The notes under the pieces are model-generated. The model had not been told where the DNA came from. It did not search any database and saw only the letters and a program-made list of their open reading frames with translations. Shown piece by piece: positions 36,677-44,899 of a stretch of 64,000 nucleotides of DNA; position 1 is the first letter of the stretch; each line of letters opens with the position of its first letter. Both the position numbers and the translations under genes were made by a program. The stretch is from assembly GCA_964602485.1 (NCBI GenBank), contig CAZRQU010000002.1:62001-126000 (forward strand), written 5' to 3'. The DNA comes from WJLG01 sp964602485 (GTDB taxonomy: Bacteria > Patescibacteriota > Patescibacteriia > Patescibacteriales > WJLG01).

Positions 36677-37576
36677 TTAGCGCTTGCTATACTCGCAACC
36701 ACAATAGTTCTGGCGATAGAAGTTGTGTTTTTTGGATAGTTCTATGGATCTTTTGAAGCCTTCGTTCTTTTTGAAGTTTTTATTCAAGAATTCCAAGTTT
36801 TGATATTTGTTAGCCGCGTCCTGCCCTATTCGGTTTATCTTTTCTGCTTTTTTATGGGGACTAACAGTCAAAGTCGAAGTGAAATAACCTATCTTTTCCT
36901 TCTTGGCTTGCTTGGCTGTTCTTTCTAAGCGGTCTTGATAGCAGATCAAGCACCTCTCCCCTCCTTCAGGGTCATGTTCGTGTCCTTTGGTTTTCTTTTT
37001 CCAGTTGGCGTGATCATATTTAGCGGTTATTAGTTTAAGTCCTTTTAAACGGCTAACCTTTTTCACGTCTTGCAAGCGTTTATCATATTCCTTCTTGGGG
37101 TAGATGCTGGGGTTGTAATAATAAAGGATAACTTGAAAGTCTTTGCTCAGTATTTCTTGGACATGAATGGCGCAGGTTGCGCAACAGACATGCAAAAGCA
37201 GTCTTTTCTTACTGAACATTAGCCAAAAGACTATTATAGCCAGTAAGGTACCGACCATACCGGCAAAAAAATCCAATATTCCCGGGCTGCGTCCCGGAAT
37301 GACCATTTGCAAGTACTCGCCGGCAAAAACGAACAAAGAGCCGGCAATGAATCCAAGCAAGCAAGCCAGCTTTCTATTTATCCTGCCGAAGGTTTCAAGG
37401 AAATATATCATCAAAAAAGTGAACACTCCGAATAGGACCAAGTGAGCTGTCTTGTCGTAAAAGGTTATCCTATGCACTTCCGGCTGGGTGTCGGGCATAG
37501 GTGAAAACAAAATGATCGAACAAGCGATCATCCAGCAAAGTAGTAGATATCCTATTATTATCCTTTTGTTATTCAT
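36677..37576 (-). CDS. queH: VanZ-like membrane domain fused to epoxyqueuosine reductase QueH
   Basis: 299 aa. The N-terminal part (about residues 1-122) is VanZ-like: four helices with DKTAHL, GEYLQ and GRSPGILDF. The C-terminal part (about 123-299) is QueH, with LLLHVCCATC, the GGERCLIC-YQDRLERTA segment, TLTVSPHKK and the terminal YCGCEYS. QueH reduces epoxyqueuosine to queuosine in tRNA and binds an Fe-S cluster through these Cys. The frame runs through without interruption. Overlaps the upstream wecA-like gene by 8 bp. No other queuosine gene is in the window. Confidence 0.88.
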   Translation of the reverse strand: MNNKRIIIGYLLLCWMIACSIILFSPMPDTQPEVHRITFYDKTAHLVLFGVFTFLMIYFLETFGRINRKLACLLGFIAGSLFVFAGEYLQMVIPGRSPGILDFFAGMVGTLLAIIVFWLMFSKKRLLLHVCCATCAIHVQEILSKDFQVILYYYNPSIYPKKEYDKRLQDVKKVSRLKGLKLITAKYDHANWKKKTKGHEHDPEGGERCLICYQDRLERTAKQAKKEKIGYFTSTLTVSPHKKAEKINRIGQDAANKYQNLEFLNKNFKKNEGFKRSIELSKKHNFYRQNYCGCEYSKR

Positions 37577-38612
37577 GACCAGTCTTTTCTTTATCCAGCC
37601 GGGTAAAGAATACTATTATCCCCAGCATTATTATCATTAAGGCGGAAACAGCCAAAACTTTTCCTATGCTTTGCAAGAAAAGTCCGGCCAAACCGAAAAA
37701 AGCAGCAAAGATGTAAAAGACCAAAACGGTCTTTCTTGGAGATAGCCCCAGGTCCAGCAAACGGTAATGCAAGTGTTTTTTGTCCGCAAACCTAAAGGGA
37801 TTCTTACCTTTGGCCAGTCTTCTGATTATGATCCAAGCCACATCCATTATCGGTATTCCCAAAACCAGTAAGGCAATAGCTATCTTACCTCCGGAAATAA
37901 TGGCCAAAACGCCCAATATGAAGCCTATAAGCAACGATCCGCCTTCACCCAAAAATATCTTGGCCGGGTGCCAATTCATGACCAAAAAGCCCAGGCAAGC
38001 GCTGGCGAAAGCCAGTGAGGCCAAGGCGATATCCGGCTGAAAATACTGGGTAGTGATGGTGAAGAGGAATATTATGATCCCGCCAATAGCGCCCAGTCCG
38101 GAAACCAAGCCATCCACTCCGTCCAATAGCTTTGTGGTGTACATCATTACCATTAGCCAGACGATTATCAATATTTCTGACAAGAAAAACTGATCAAGAT
38201 ATATATATCCACCCAGCGGGTTGGTTACCTTCTCTATTTCCACGCCCCCTATTATGACAGATGCCACAGCCAGAAGAGGCCAGATTATCTGTTTGCCCGG
38301 TGATAGGTCGAATTTATCGTCCAAAGATCCTCCGATCATCAAGAAAGAAGCTCCAATAAAGAATCCAAGCCAATGCTTCATTTCCAGTTGCCCGGCAGTC
38401 AAATATTCTTGGAACAGGAAGACGAACAGGAAGAAAACAGCAAAGATGGCTATTCCCCCTCCTAGAGGTGTTGGTTCTTTATGTATCTTGCGGTCTTTGT
38501 TCGGCTCGTCCATCATCTTGAGCCAGACGGCCAATTTCCCGGCCAGGATAGTAAGACCCCAAGAGACAGCAAAACAAGCGACGAAGACCAAACAGAATTC
38601 AGTATTTACCAT
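37569..38612 (-). CDS. WecA/TagO/MraY-family UDP-sugar:undecaprenyl-phosphate sugar-1-phosphate transferase
   Basis: 347 aa, about 11 transmembrane helices. Family motifs: PTPLGGGIAIF, the DDKFDL Asp pair, the catalytic LLDGVDGL segment, and KHLHYRLLDLGLS near the C-terminus, which favours the WecA/TagO branch over MraY. It starts lipid-linked glycan synthesis on undecaprenyl phosphate and could feed the polysaccharide operon at 15-20 kb and the WecG-like enzyme at 53 kb. Confidence 0.9.
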   Translation of the reverse strand: MVNTEFCLVFVACFAVSWGLTILAGKLAVWLKMMDEPNKDRKIHKEPTPLGGGIAIFAVFFLFVFLFQEYLTAGQLEMKHWLGFFIGASFLMIGGSLDDKFDLSPGKQIIWPLLAVASVIIGGVEIEKVTNPLGGYIYLDQFFLSEILIIVWLMVMMYTTKLLDGVDGLVSGLGAIGGIIIFLFTITTQYFQPDIALASLAFASACLGFLVMNWHPAKIFLGEGGSLLIGFILGVLAIISGGKIAIALLVLGIPIMDVAWIIIRRLAKGKNPFRFADKKHLHYRLLDLGLSPRKTVLVFYIFAAFFGLAGLFLQSIGKVLAVSALMIIMLGIIVFFTRLDKEKTGHE

Positions 38613-38633
38613 TAGGTGTATATGTGTTATAGT
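38605..38633 (+). promoter_or_regulatory. Probable promoter of the 158-aa gene
   Basis: TTTACC (38605-38610), 17-bp spacer, TATAGT (38628-38633) with TGT before it. Overlaps the start of the divergent wecA-like gene. Confidence 0.5.
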
Positions 38634-38690
38634 TATTAAACAAAATATAGTTCTTTTCCATTTTTAACAAGAAGAAAGGAGGTGAGAAAA

Positions 38691-39167
38691 ATGTTAGACA
38701 CAACTGTTGTCGCTCATCGTGACAGACCCTTCTTTTATGGTAAGACTTGTCAGCGCCGCTTGCGTCGTCCGCTTTGCGCCATAGCCTATACCCTTAAACC
38801 CCCTGAAAAGAAACGGGCTTCTAAGCCTGTTAGCAAAGAACCTCAGGCCTTAAGGGAATACAGGGAAAAGGCCTTAGCTGTTTTGCAAAGCGAGGGCGAG
38901 GATTCTTTCAAAAAGCAGGTTCAACGCCATGGTTCTCATCCAAAACTTTTGCGTTTGCAGCGTAAGTTGGGCATTTTTGCTAACCGTGATCCAGCGCTAG
39001 GGAAAGACGAGGATCAGATCCTGGAATTTGATGATTGGCAAGATCTGGAAAGGTTCTTGGATGAATTCGGGAAGCAAAAGCCGGGAATTTTGAAATTCAA
39101 TATTTCAAATACTGTTCCCGGCAAGTTGATACTAACCATAAAAGGAGGTGGTAGAGCTTATGAATGA
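38691..39167 (+). CDS. Hypothetical protein, 158 aa
   Basis: Not recognised. The ATG follows AAAGGAGGTGA at a good distance; an upstream in-frame GTG at 38682 is inside that site and is rejected. Basic N-terminal third with several Arg/Lys and Cys residues (about 1-50), then a helical middle and a short C-terminal beta-like segment. No membrane segment. Single-gene unit, divergent from the wecA-like gene, ended by a terminator at 39199. Confidence 0.72.
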   Translation: MLDTTVVAHRDRPFFYGKTCQRRLRRPLCAIAYTLKPPEKKRASKPVSKEPQALREYREKALAVLQSEGEDSFKKQVQRHGSHPKLLRLQRKLGIFANRDPALGKDEDQILEFDDWQDLERFLDEFGKQKPGILKFNISNTVPGKLILTIKGGGRAYE

Positions 39168-39198
39168 GCTACTTCAAGGATGTCACATCTTGCCTTTA

Positions 39199-39253
39199 AC
39201 CGGGGCGCGTTCATCTTTCCTGAAAAGGAATAAGGTGCGCGTCCTGTTTTTTT
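39199..39253 (+). terminator. Terminator after the 158-aa gene, reaching the 3' end of the Clp-like gene
   Basis: GGGCGCG / CGCGTCC arms (one G-T wobble) with an inner CCT-gaaa-AGG stem, then TTTTTTT. The T-run overlaps the last codon and stop of the convergent gene. Confidence 0.6.
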
Positions 39254-42008
39254 ATAATTCTTGCGCTTTTTCTACTTTTATCTTAGCATCTTCACCAACT
39301 ATCACCTTATCCCTTCTTTCTATATCCCCGGACAATATCTTCATAGCTATTTTATTCTCTATTTTTTGTTGAAGCAATCTCCTCAAAGGTCTGGCTCCGA
39401 ATTTTGGGTCATAGCCTTCTTTAGCCAGTATTGAAGCGCCTTTTTCCGTACTCTCAAAGAATATCCCTTTTTCTTTCAACATTCTGCCTATTCCTTCAAG
39501 CATGAGCTTGGCTATCTCCACCACGTTTTGTTCAGAAAGGGGCTTAAAGACTATTATTCCATCAAAACGATTTATTAATTCCGGCTTCATTACTTTGTTC
39601 AATTGTTCGTTTATCAAAGCGGTCTTTATCTCTTCTGTAGAGGTGCCTTTGCCTATTTCTTTTTGGATATAGTTCGATCCGGCATTAGAAGTAGCTATGA
39701 TTATACTGTTGGTAAAATCAATGGTTCGTCCCTCGCCGTCAGTCAGTCGACCGTCATCCATCACCTGTAGAAATAAGTCAAAGATATTAGGATGAGCTTT
39801 TTCGAACTCATCCAGAAGTATCAAGGAAAAAGGACGCTGGCGTACAGCCTCGGTAAGATAACCTTTGGCTCCATTGGCGTCGCCGATCATTTTTTTGATA
39901 CTGTCTTGGTGTTGGTATTCGCTCATATCCAGACGGGTCATATAGTCCTCTTGGCCGAAATAGACCTGGGAAATGGTTTTAGCCAGCTCCGTCTTACCAA
40001 CACCGGTCGGCCCCATGAACAAGAAGCTTGATATTGGGCGTTTACCCTCGCGCAATTCCACCCTGGCTCGGCGTAAACTGTTGGAGACCATATCTACCGC
40101 CTCGTTCTGGTTTATCATGCGTTCATGTATCCTATCTTCCAGGTTGAGCAGTTTTTCTGTTTCATCCTTTTCTATATCTTGTGTAGGGATGTTGGTTATT
40201 TCATTAACGGTCTTAGCTACATCGTTGCGGGTGCAGATCCTTTTTTTATTTTTTTTAGGGTTTTGGGTCGATACTCGAGTAGCCGTCTTTTCCAGTATCT
40301 CTATGGCCTTTTGCGGTAGATATTTGTTGTGTATATAGCGAGAAGACAAGCGGATGGCCGTTTCTACCGCATTGTAAGAGAAGAATATGTTGCCATATTT
40401 GGCCTCTATTCGACCTACTTTGCTTTCCAGTATGTGAATAGCTTTATCCCCTTCCGGTTCTTTGATGAGCACTCGGTTCATAGTATTGCCAATAGCGGTG
40501 CCTTCTATGTATTTTTGGTAGTTGGTATCAGTGGCTGAAGATAGGCAAACCAATTGTTTTCTATCCAGGGCGTTGGAAAGCACTTCGGATAATTCCAAGC
40601 TCTCCTCCCCACCTGACGATATGCCGATCATGTTCTCCAGATCTTGGATATAAAGAATGATGTTGCCGGCATGGCTAACTTCGTTCAGGATCATCATAAG
40701 ACGCTCCTCAGCTTTGGAGGGGTCGGCTCCACTTATCAACCGGGCAATATCCAGTTCTATTAATCTTTTGTCCCGGAAATAATCCGGTATATTCTCCTCT
40801 TTTACCATCTCTCGAGCTATACCATGAATAACAGTTTTTTTGCCCACTCCGCTTGGACCAACCAGTATTATACCATTGGCTCCGGAAGTAAAATCAGAGA
40901 ATATATTTTCCAGCTCTTTATCACGGCCTACACACAGATCCAACCGACCCCACTTGGCTGCCAGGGTCAGGTCGTAGCCAAAATTGTTCAAAATCGGCGT
41001 GGCTACGGCCGTATAGGCTCGATCCATATTGGTTTTTGGCTTATATTTAGCCATTTTTTTGTAAAGTCGATAGTTTTTTACCTGCTCCTCATTTATCTCG
41101 AACCAACGCTTGGTGTTCTCGGCCTTATTCTTGGTTACTTTTAGATCCAAAAGTATCTCTTCCAGTATTTTGTCATTCTCTATGCAAGAAACTATCATGT
41201 TCATCGGCCCGACATTATTCTGTCCGTTCTTGTAGGCATCAACGAACGCTGAGATGAAGACTTTTTGTATGTTTGGTGAGAAGATCACATCACCGGCGAT
41301 CTTCAGATCCTTCCGATCTTCCTTTATTTGATTATTTATCTTTTCCTTAAGTTTTTTCATGTCCACATTCAAGCGCAGGAAGAAAGAAACGATATCATCG
41401 GTTTTTAAAAGGGCCATCATTAAGTGATGTATCTCCAATTCTTTATTTTTGTTCTTAACTGCCAGTAAAAATGCGTCTTCCACTACCTTGTGCGCCTCTT
41501 CGCCTAAAGCTGAATAAACATTATGTGTTCGGCGAAAGCGCTTTAATCCTTCCCAGTTGTCCGGAATATCGATCCTTTTAGCATTAAGACGCTTGATGCG
41601 CAGATTTCTCCTCTTTTCTTTGTCAAAACGATAGACTATAAAAAGGGCGAATATGGAAAATATCCAAAAATAAAGTATCAAAGGATCGCGGTTCTGCCAA
41701 AAAGCCAGATTGCCGGTTATATTTTCCCAATCTTGTTGCCAGAACCAGTAGGACAAGGAGGCTATTGCCACTAAAACGGCCAAGATAGCCAATAAGTTGA
41801 TCAATATATCTATCATTCTTTTCAAACGCCGTACAGTTATGTTGGATCGGCTCAAAAATGACCTCCAAAACAAAAGATAGCCGGCAAAGAAACTGCCTAC
41901 TCCATAGCCGGAGCACTGAGGACAGTCCCTTCCGGTCTTGTCGAATTGAAGGCCTTGGCATTGACCGCATTCTATGAATTGTATTTTTTCTTCTTTCTCT
42001 TCTTTCAT
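39252..42008 (-). CDS. Membrane-anchored Clp/Hsp100-like AAA+ ATPase with N-terminal zinc ribbon
   Basis: 918 aa with an unusual order: a zinc ribbon (Cys14, Cys17, Cys29, Cys32), two to three transmembrane helices (about 38-128), a Clp-N-like helical domain (about 165-300), AAA1 (about 350-560) and AAA2 (about 610-900). AAA1 looks degenerate: its Walker A is GPSGVGKKT (Lys390 followed by Lys391 where Ser/Thr is expected) and its Walker B reads LYIQDLEN (Gln455-Asp456 instead of Asp-Glu). AAA2 is intact: GPTGVGKTE (Lys672) and LLDEFEKAHP (Asp733-Glu734). Translationally coupled to the upstream membrane gene (TAATG overlap). Likely a membrane protein unfoldase. Confidence 0.88.
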   Translation of the reverse strand: MKEEKEEKIQFIECGQCQGLQFDKTGRDCPQCSGYGVGSFFAGYLLFWRSFLSRSNITVRRLKRMIDILINLLAILAVLVAIASLSYWFWQQDWENITGNLAFWQNRDPLILYFWIFSIFALFIVYRFDKEKRRNLRIKRLNAKRIDIPDNWEGLKRFRRTHNVYSALGEEAHKVVEDAFLLAVKNKNKELEIHHLMMALLKTDDIVSFFLRLNVDMKKLKEKINNQIKEDRKDLKIAGDVIFSPNIQKVFISAFVDAYKNGQNNVGPMNMIVSCIENDKILEEILLDLKVTKNKAENTKRWFEINEEQVKNYRLYKKMAKYKPKTNMDRAYTAVATPILNNFGYDLTLAAKWGRLDLCVGRDKELENIFSDFTSGANGIILVGPSGVGKKTVIHGIAREMVKEENIPDYFRDKRLIELDIARLISGADPSKAEERLMMILNEVSHAGNIILYIQDLENMIGISSGGEESLELSEVLSNALDRKQLVCLSSATDTNYQKYIEGTAIGNTMNRVLIKEPEGDKAIHILESKVGRIEAKYGNIFFSYNAVETAIRLSSRYIHNKYLPQKAIEILEKTATRVSTQNPKKNKKRICTRNDVAKTVNEITNIPTQDIEKDETEKLLNLEDRIHERMINQNEAVDMVSNSLRRARVELREGKRPISSFLFMGPTGVGKTELAKTISQVYFGQEDYMTRLDMSEYQHQDSIKKMIGDANGAKGYLTEAVRQRPFSLILLDEFEKAHPNIFDLFLQVMDDGRLTDGEGRTIDFTNSIIIATSNAGSNYIQKEIGKGTSTEEIKTALINEQLNKVMKPELINRFDGIIVFKPLSEQNVVEIAKLMLEGIGRMLKEKGIFFESTEKGASILAKEGYDPKFGARPLRRLLQQKIENKIAMKILSGDIERRDKVIVGEDAKIKVEKAQEL

Positions 42009-42397
42009 TATAATGAGAGATTAATATCCATTATCTCCAGTTGGAAAAGTATCTGATAAACTATCAAAGCCGGTAAAGCCAGCCAAATAATAGCTATTAT
42101 CAAAGCGAACATCGCCATTACCAATAAGGCAAAACCCCTGAAGATTATCTGTATTATCCTGATAAAAAAACTGATTATTTTCCCCTGCCAATCGCTTTGG
42201 CCGTACATAGGAACAAAGATGTTCTTGACCCAAACGAAAAAAGCCAGGCTCCTTTCCGAATCAGCTAAGAATTCCTTTAAACTGCCAAGTAGATTCAAAA
42301 AACCGCCGGTATACCACCACAAAGGGAATATCACCAGATCTTTTGCCTCCAAGGCCAGTATCTTCACTAGATATAAAGCTGGGTTTTTTACTTCCAT
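42008..42397 (-). CDS. Membrane partner of the Clp-like ATPase, 129 aa
   Basis: Not recognised by family. An aromatic N-terminal half with possible interfacial helices (about residues 1-70), then a long strongly hydrophobic region (about 78-118) that can form two helices. Its stop codon overlaps the ATG of the Clp-like ATPase by one base, so the two are almost certainly made together. A role as adaptor or membrane platform for the ATPase is inference from this coupling. Confidence 0.72.
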   Translation of the reverse strand: MEVKNPALYLVKILALEAKDLVIFPLWWYTGGFLNLLGSLKEFLADSERSLAFFVWVKNIFVPMYGQSDWQGKIISFFIRIIQIIFRGFALLVMAMFALIIAIIWLALPALIVYQILFQLEIMDINLSL

Positions 42398-42475
42398 ATG
42401 TTATCTATTATAGCATTTTTTGAAAGATTATAAAATCGTTTTTTAGGTATAAAAAAAGAATGAAAGATAATATAT

Positions 42476-42504
42476 TTGACCTGAGGCTATTTTTATTTTA
42501 TAAT
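42476..42504 (+). promoter_or_regulatory. Promoter of the 56-aa gene
   Basis: TTGACC (42476-42481), 17-bp spacer, TATAAT (42499-42504). Leader about 31 nt. Confidence 0.75.
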
Positions 42505-42541
42505 TAAATATTAACTAGTCCATAGGGAAAGGAGCCTGTAG

Positions 42542-42712
42542 TTGGTAAAGTATGCAGTCAAATGTCTTTTATCAGGAGATGAGAAGCCCGAAGAGTTCTT
42601 TATTAAAGCTAAGAATATTGCCAGAGCCAAGAGATGGCTTTATCGCAATTTTCATATCCAGAAGATACTGGAAATAAAACAAGCTCAAGAGAAAGAAGCC
42701 GTTTCCGTCTAA
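42542..42712 (+). CDS. Small hypothetical protein, 56 aa, TTG start
   Basis: Not recognised. The start is TTG, decided by GGAAAGGAG at 42526-42534, 7 nt upstream, behind a consensus promoter and before a strong terminator. The protein is basic and helical (KAKNIARAKRWLYRNF in the middle), with a Cys near the N-terminus. No membrane segment. Complete promoter-SD-ORF-terminator order makes it a convincing gene despite its size. Confidence 0.7.
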   Translation: MVKYAVKCLLSGDEKPEEFFIKAKNIARAKRWLYRNFHIQKILEIKQAQEKEAVSV

Positions 42713-42722
42713 GCTTATGCCG

Positions 42723-42762
42723 CCCTCTTGCCTACCAACATTGGTAGACAAGGGGTTTTTTA
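42723..42762 (+). terminator. Terminator of the 56-aa gene
   Basis: CCCTCTTGCCTACCA pairs with TGGTAGACAAGGGG (one mismatch), then TTTTTT. Confidence 0.88.
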
Positions 42763-42763
42763 T

Positions 42764-42792
42764 TTGACCGCATAATATTAAAAGGATATAAT
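42764..42792 (+). promoter_or_regulatory. Promoter of the 109-aa gene
   Basis: TTGACC (42764-42769), 17-bp spacer, TATAAT (42787-42792). The same hexamers and spacing as at 42476. The -35 begins right after the preceding terminator. Confidence 0.75.
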
Positions 42793-42849
42793 TCAAATTC
42801 AAACAGTTGTTCTTAAGTTCATTTTCAATAAAGAAAGGATCTGGTTCTT

Positions 42850-43179
42850 ATGAAGATACTCCTTAAGTGCAGACAGCAAGTGGTCTGGGTGGTCAAGGAT
42901 ATACTCGAAAGATCCAAATGCTCGATCGAGTGGGTCAAATCTCATGAAGACGCTGATATGGTCATTTTAGAGCCTGTTATTTGGGAAATGAATTCTTTCT
43001 TTTATTCAGGCAAGTTCTATGCCGTCATTTCCGGATCCAGAGACGATTTCCCTCTTCCAACAAATGCCCGCGGATTTTCCTTGATCTGGTTTGACCGCCA
43101 TCTACCTGATTATGTCAAAGAAGTGGCGCAGAAAAAGGAAAAGAGCCGAGCAAGTATGGAGTTCGAAGCGCAGCCTTGA
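42850..43179 (+). CDS. Hypothetical protein, 109 aa
   Basis: Not recognised. MKILLKCRQQVVWVVKDILE then an alpha/beta pattern resembling a small Rossmann-like or receiver-like half-domain, with no conserved catalytic motif visible. AAAGGA lies 10 nt upstream of the ATG. Single-gene unit with its own consensus promoter; its stop codon lies in the loop of its terminator. Confidence 0.7.
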   Translation: MKILLKCRQQVVWVVKDILERSKCSIEWVKSHEDADMVILEPVIWEMNSFFYSGKFYAVISGSRDDFPLPTNARGFSLIWFDRHLPDYVKEVAQKKEKSRASMEFEAQP

Positions 43180-43197
43180 AAAAGCTGCGCTCTTTAT
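43168..43197 (+). terminator. Terminator overlapping the stop of the 109-aa gene
   Basis: Perfect GCGCAGC / GCTGCGC stem, 9-nt loop that contains the TGA stop, then a T-rich tail. Confidence 0.85.
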
Positions 43198-43200
43198 TTA

Positions 43201-43232
43201 AAAACCCCGATCCGAAAGCGGAACGGGGTTTT
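43201..43232. terminator. Terminator for the leftward operon at 43239
   Basis: AAAACCCCG / CGGGGTTTT arms around a 14-nt loop; T-run on both strands. Confidence 0.8.
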
Positions 43233-43238
43233 AAGATA

Positions 43239-43541
43239 TTAGACAAAGAAGACTTCGCCCTCAGAGGCGGTAAAAGCTCTTTTTCTGTCCTTACCTTCCC
43301 AAGATATGAGATATTCTACTTTTTTATCTCGAGGGTGTTGGCGGATATTACCGTAATTCTCCGGATAATCAAAGCTTATCTCGGCTATTAGCGGTTCGTC
43401 GGTCCGCAAGATCATCTTGGTCGGGGTTATAGATGCGTTAAGCACCTTTCCGCTGGCTTTTTTTGTTTTTGTTTGGACATTGATGGTTTTGCCTATCCAT
43501 CTTTCCATAAAAGCGATCAGTTCTCTTTTGATGTCTTGCAT
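43239..43541 (-). CDS. Hypothetical protein, 100 aa
   Basis: Not recognised. Small soluble protein, mostly beta-strand pattern (about residues 18-95) after an N-terminal helix, no Cys. The ATG follows AAGGAGG 5 nt upstream. Last gene of a leftward run with two small membrane proteins and a lipoprotein. Confidence 0.72.
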   Translation of the reverse strand: MQDIKRELIAFMERWIGKTINVQTKTKKASGKVLNASITPTKMILRTDEPLIAEISFDYPENYGNIRQHPRDKKVEYLISWEGKDRKRAFTASEGEVFFV

Positions 43542-43562
43542 TTTTCCTCCTTCTGTTTTGGA

Positions 43563-43880
43563 TCATTTGCGCAAAACGCCTTCTCTCATATAAAGGAACA
43601 TTGGCAAGGCCAATCCAATACCTAATAAGAATATAGAAGCTATCGGTAGCCAAAGATATTTCATTTTTAGTCTTCTGCCCTCAGCAATGATAAAAGCCGT
43701 GGCTGCCAAGGCGACCGCTAACAGGTCGGTGCTTAAAAAGGAGGCGCCCGGGTTGGCAAAGCCTTGCTTGAATAAAAGCACTATATCGTTGCCATGAGCT
43801 TGGCTGAACAAGACTAGCTGGTAAATAAGCCCGGCCGCTGATAAGATGGTCAAGGCCAGGTAAAGATCTTTCATTCTCAT
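43563..43880 (-). CDS. DUF2834-type membrane protein
   Basis: 105 aa, three to four transmembrane helices. The pattern FANPGASFLSTDLLAVAL, then EGRR and a C-terminal ALPMFLYMRE matches the DUF2834 family as I know it. Function unknown. An ATG two codons downstream (43874) is an alternative start. Cotranscribed with the 56-aa gene upstream (9-bp gap). Confidence 0.78.
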   Translation of the reverse strand: MRMKDLYLALTILSAAGLIYQLVLFSQAHGNDIVLLFKQGFANPGASFLSTDLLAVALAATAFIIAEGRRLKMKYLWLPIASIFLLGIGLALPMFLYMREGVLRK

Positions 43881-43889
43881 TTTTATTCT

Positions 43890-44060
43890 TTATGCTAAGT
43901 ATTTCAAGGCTTCATAGACCAGAAAGGCCGGCCAAACAAAAGCTTTAAGGATGCCTATCATCCCCATCCAAAATGAAGTGGCTGTGCTTATATAGTAGAT
44001 GACCGCGCCAATTAAGCCCAGCCCGTAAACGGCGTTTCCGCCATGATTGCCATTTTTCAT
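43890..44060 (-). CDS. Small membrane protein, 56 aa
   Basis: A short frame with a coherent, widely seen pattern: a Gly/Asn-rich N-terminus (MKNGNHGGNAVYGLG), then two hydrophobic helices with an aromatic end (VWPAFLVYEALKYL). I recall similar small conserved proteins in many bacteria, of unknown function. It lies 18 bp after the lipoprotein gene and 9 bp before DUF2834. Confidence 0.72.
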   Translation of the reverse strand: MKNGNHGGNAVYGLGLIGAVIYYISTATSFWMGMIGILKAFVWPAFLVYEALKYLA

Positions 44061-44078
44061 AGATGTTTTGAATGTTTA

Positions 44079-44810
44079 TTATTCGAATCTAAAAGTATCT
44101 TGCCAAAGTATATCAACGCCTTCATTGGCGGATGGTATTCCGTACTGTCCGATAGAAAAGAAGGCGAACCTGTCCGGATCATCCTTGTCCATTATAAAAT
44201 AAGCTACTCCGTTGCTGTTCGTGTAAGGAACCGGGCAATTGTATTTATTTTCCCATGGCTCTTGACCTTTCCGGTCATAGTCTATGCCGGAAACAAAGTC
44301 ATAGCTTTCAGGATATTGAGAATTGATCAGTTTGCCCTTGGAAACGAAACACTCCTCTTTTGAGTGTTCGGATAAAAATTTCTTTTCTATTGCTTGTTCC
44401 AAGCTGTCTTTTTCTTCTTTTTCGAACATTTCGACATATTGTCCCTCAGTGTGGCTTCCCATATGGTCAGCATATAGATATATCTTGTTGTCCACCTTTT
44501 TTACCAACCATTTTAATGTTTTACCTCCAAATGTTTCACTTTCGGGGTATTGGAAACTAATATTATATTCTTCATCCTTGTAGAGTTTCCAGCCATCTAT
44601 TATTTTTCTTTCCGGTCTTTGTTCTTCCTTGTCTGCTTTTAGGGTTTTTTCAGTGGCCTTTTTCCATTTTTCCATATTTTCTGTCGTATTCCTTGTAAGG
44701 TCTTCAGCCTTGTCCTGAGCCGCATCCATCATTATGTCAGCGTTTTTTTCAGCTATCGAACAACTGGAAAGCACAACAGCTGATAAGAGGATAAAAAAAG
44801 TTTTTTTCAT
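44079..44810 (-). CDS. Lipoprotein, 243 aa (paralogue of the one at 49043)
   Basis: Signal peptide with a lipobox (LSSCS, Cys at about residue 17), so a surface lipoprotein. The first 45 residues are closely similar to the protein encoded at 49043-50008 (ADIMMDAAQDKAEDLT versus ADILMDAGQNKADDLT). The C-terminal domain holds a YNISFQYPES segment like that of PsbP-like or DUF-type extracellular domains, with two Cys pairs possible. Function unknown. Confidence 0.8.
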   Translation of the reverse strand: MKKTFFILLSAVVLSSCSIAEKNADIMMDAAQDKAEDLTRNTTENMEKWKKATEKTLKADKEEQRPERKIIDGWKLYKDEEYNISFQYPESETFGGKTLKWLVKKVDNKIYLYADHMGSHTEGQYVEMFEKEEKDSLEQAIEKKFLSEHSKEECFVSKGKLINSQYPESYDFVSGIDYDRKGQEPWENKYNCPVPYTNSNGVAYFIMDKDDPDRFAFFSIGQYGIPSANEGVDILWQDTFRFE

Positions 44811-44836
44811 ACAGGTTGGTTAATTGGATATATTAT

Positions 44837-44866
44837 CTTAAATATATATTTTAACATATATTTAAG
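44837..44866. repeat. AT-rich inverted repeat downstream of the ABC-F gene
   Basis: CTTAAATATAT / ATATATTTAAG perfect 11-bp arms, 8-bp loop. May act as a weak terminator of the leftward ABC-F gene. Confidence 0.45.
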
Positions 44867-44899
44867 AATTATAAATTTTAATTGACTTATTTTGTGCGA

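Noticed and set aside
39160..39372. Frame starting ATG at 39160 behind AAAGGAGGTGG
   Set aside because: It has an attractive SD and overlaps the 158-aa stop, but it runs through a terminator and then antisense to the Clp-like gene; its product has no coding character beyond the first codons.
44837..44866. AT inverted repeat as an operator
   Set aside because: Kept only as a repeat; low complexity and position behind a stop codon fit a weak terminator equally well.
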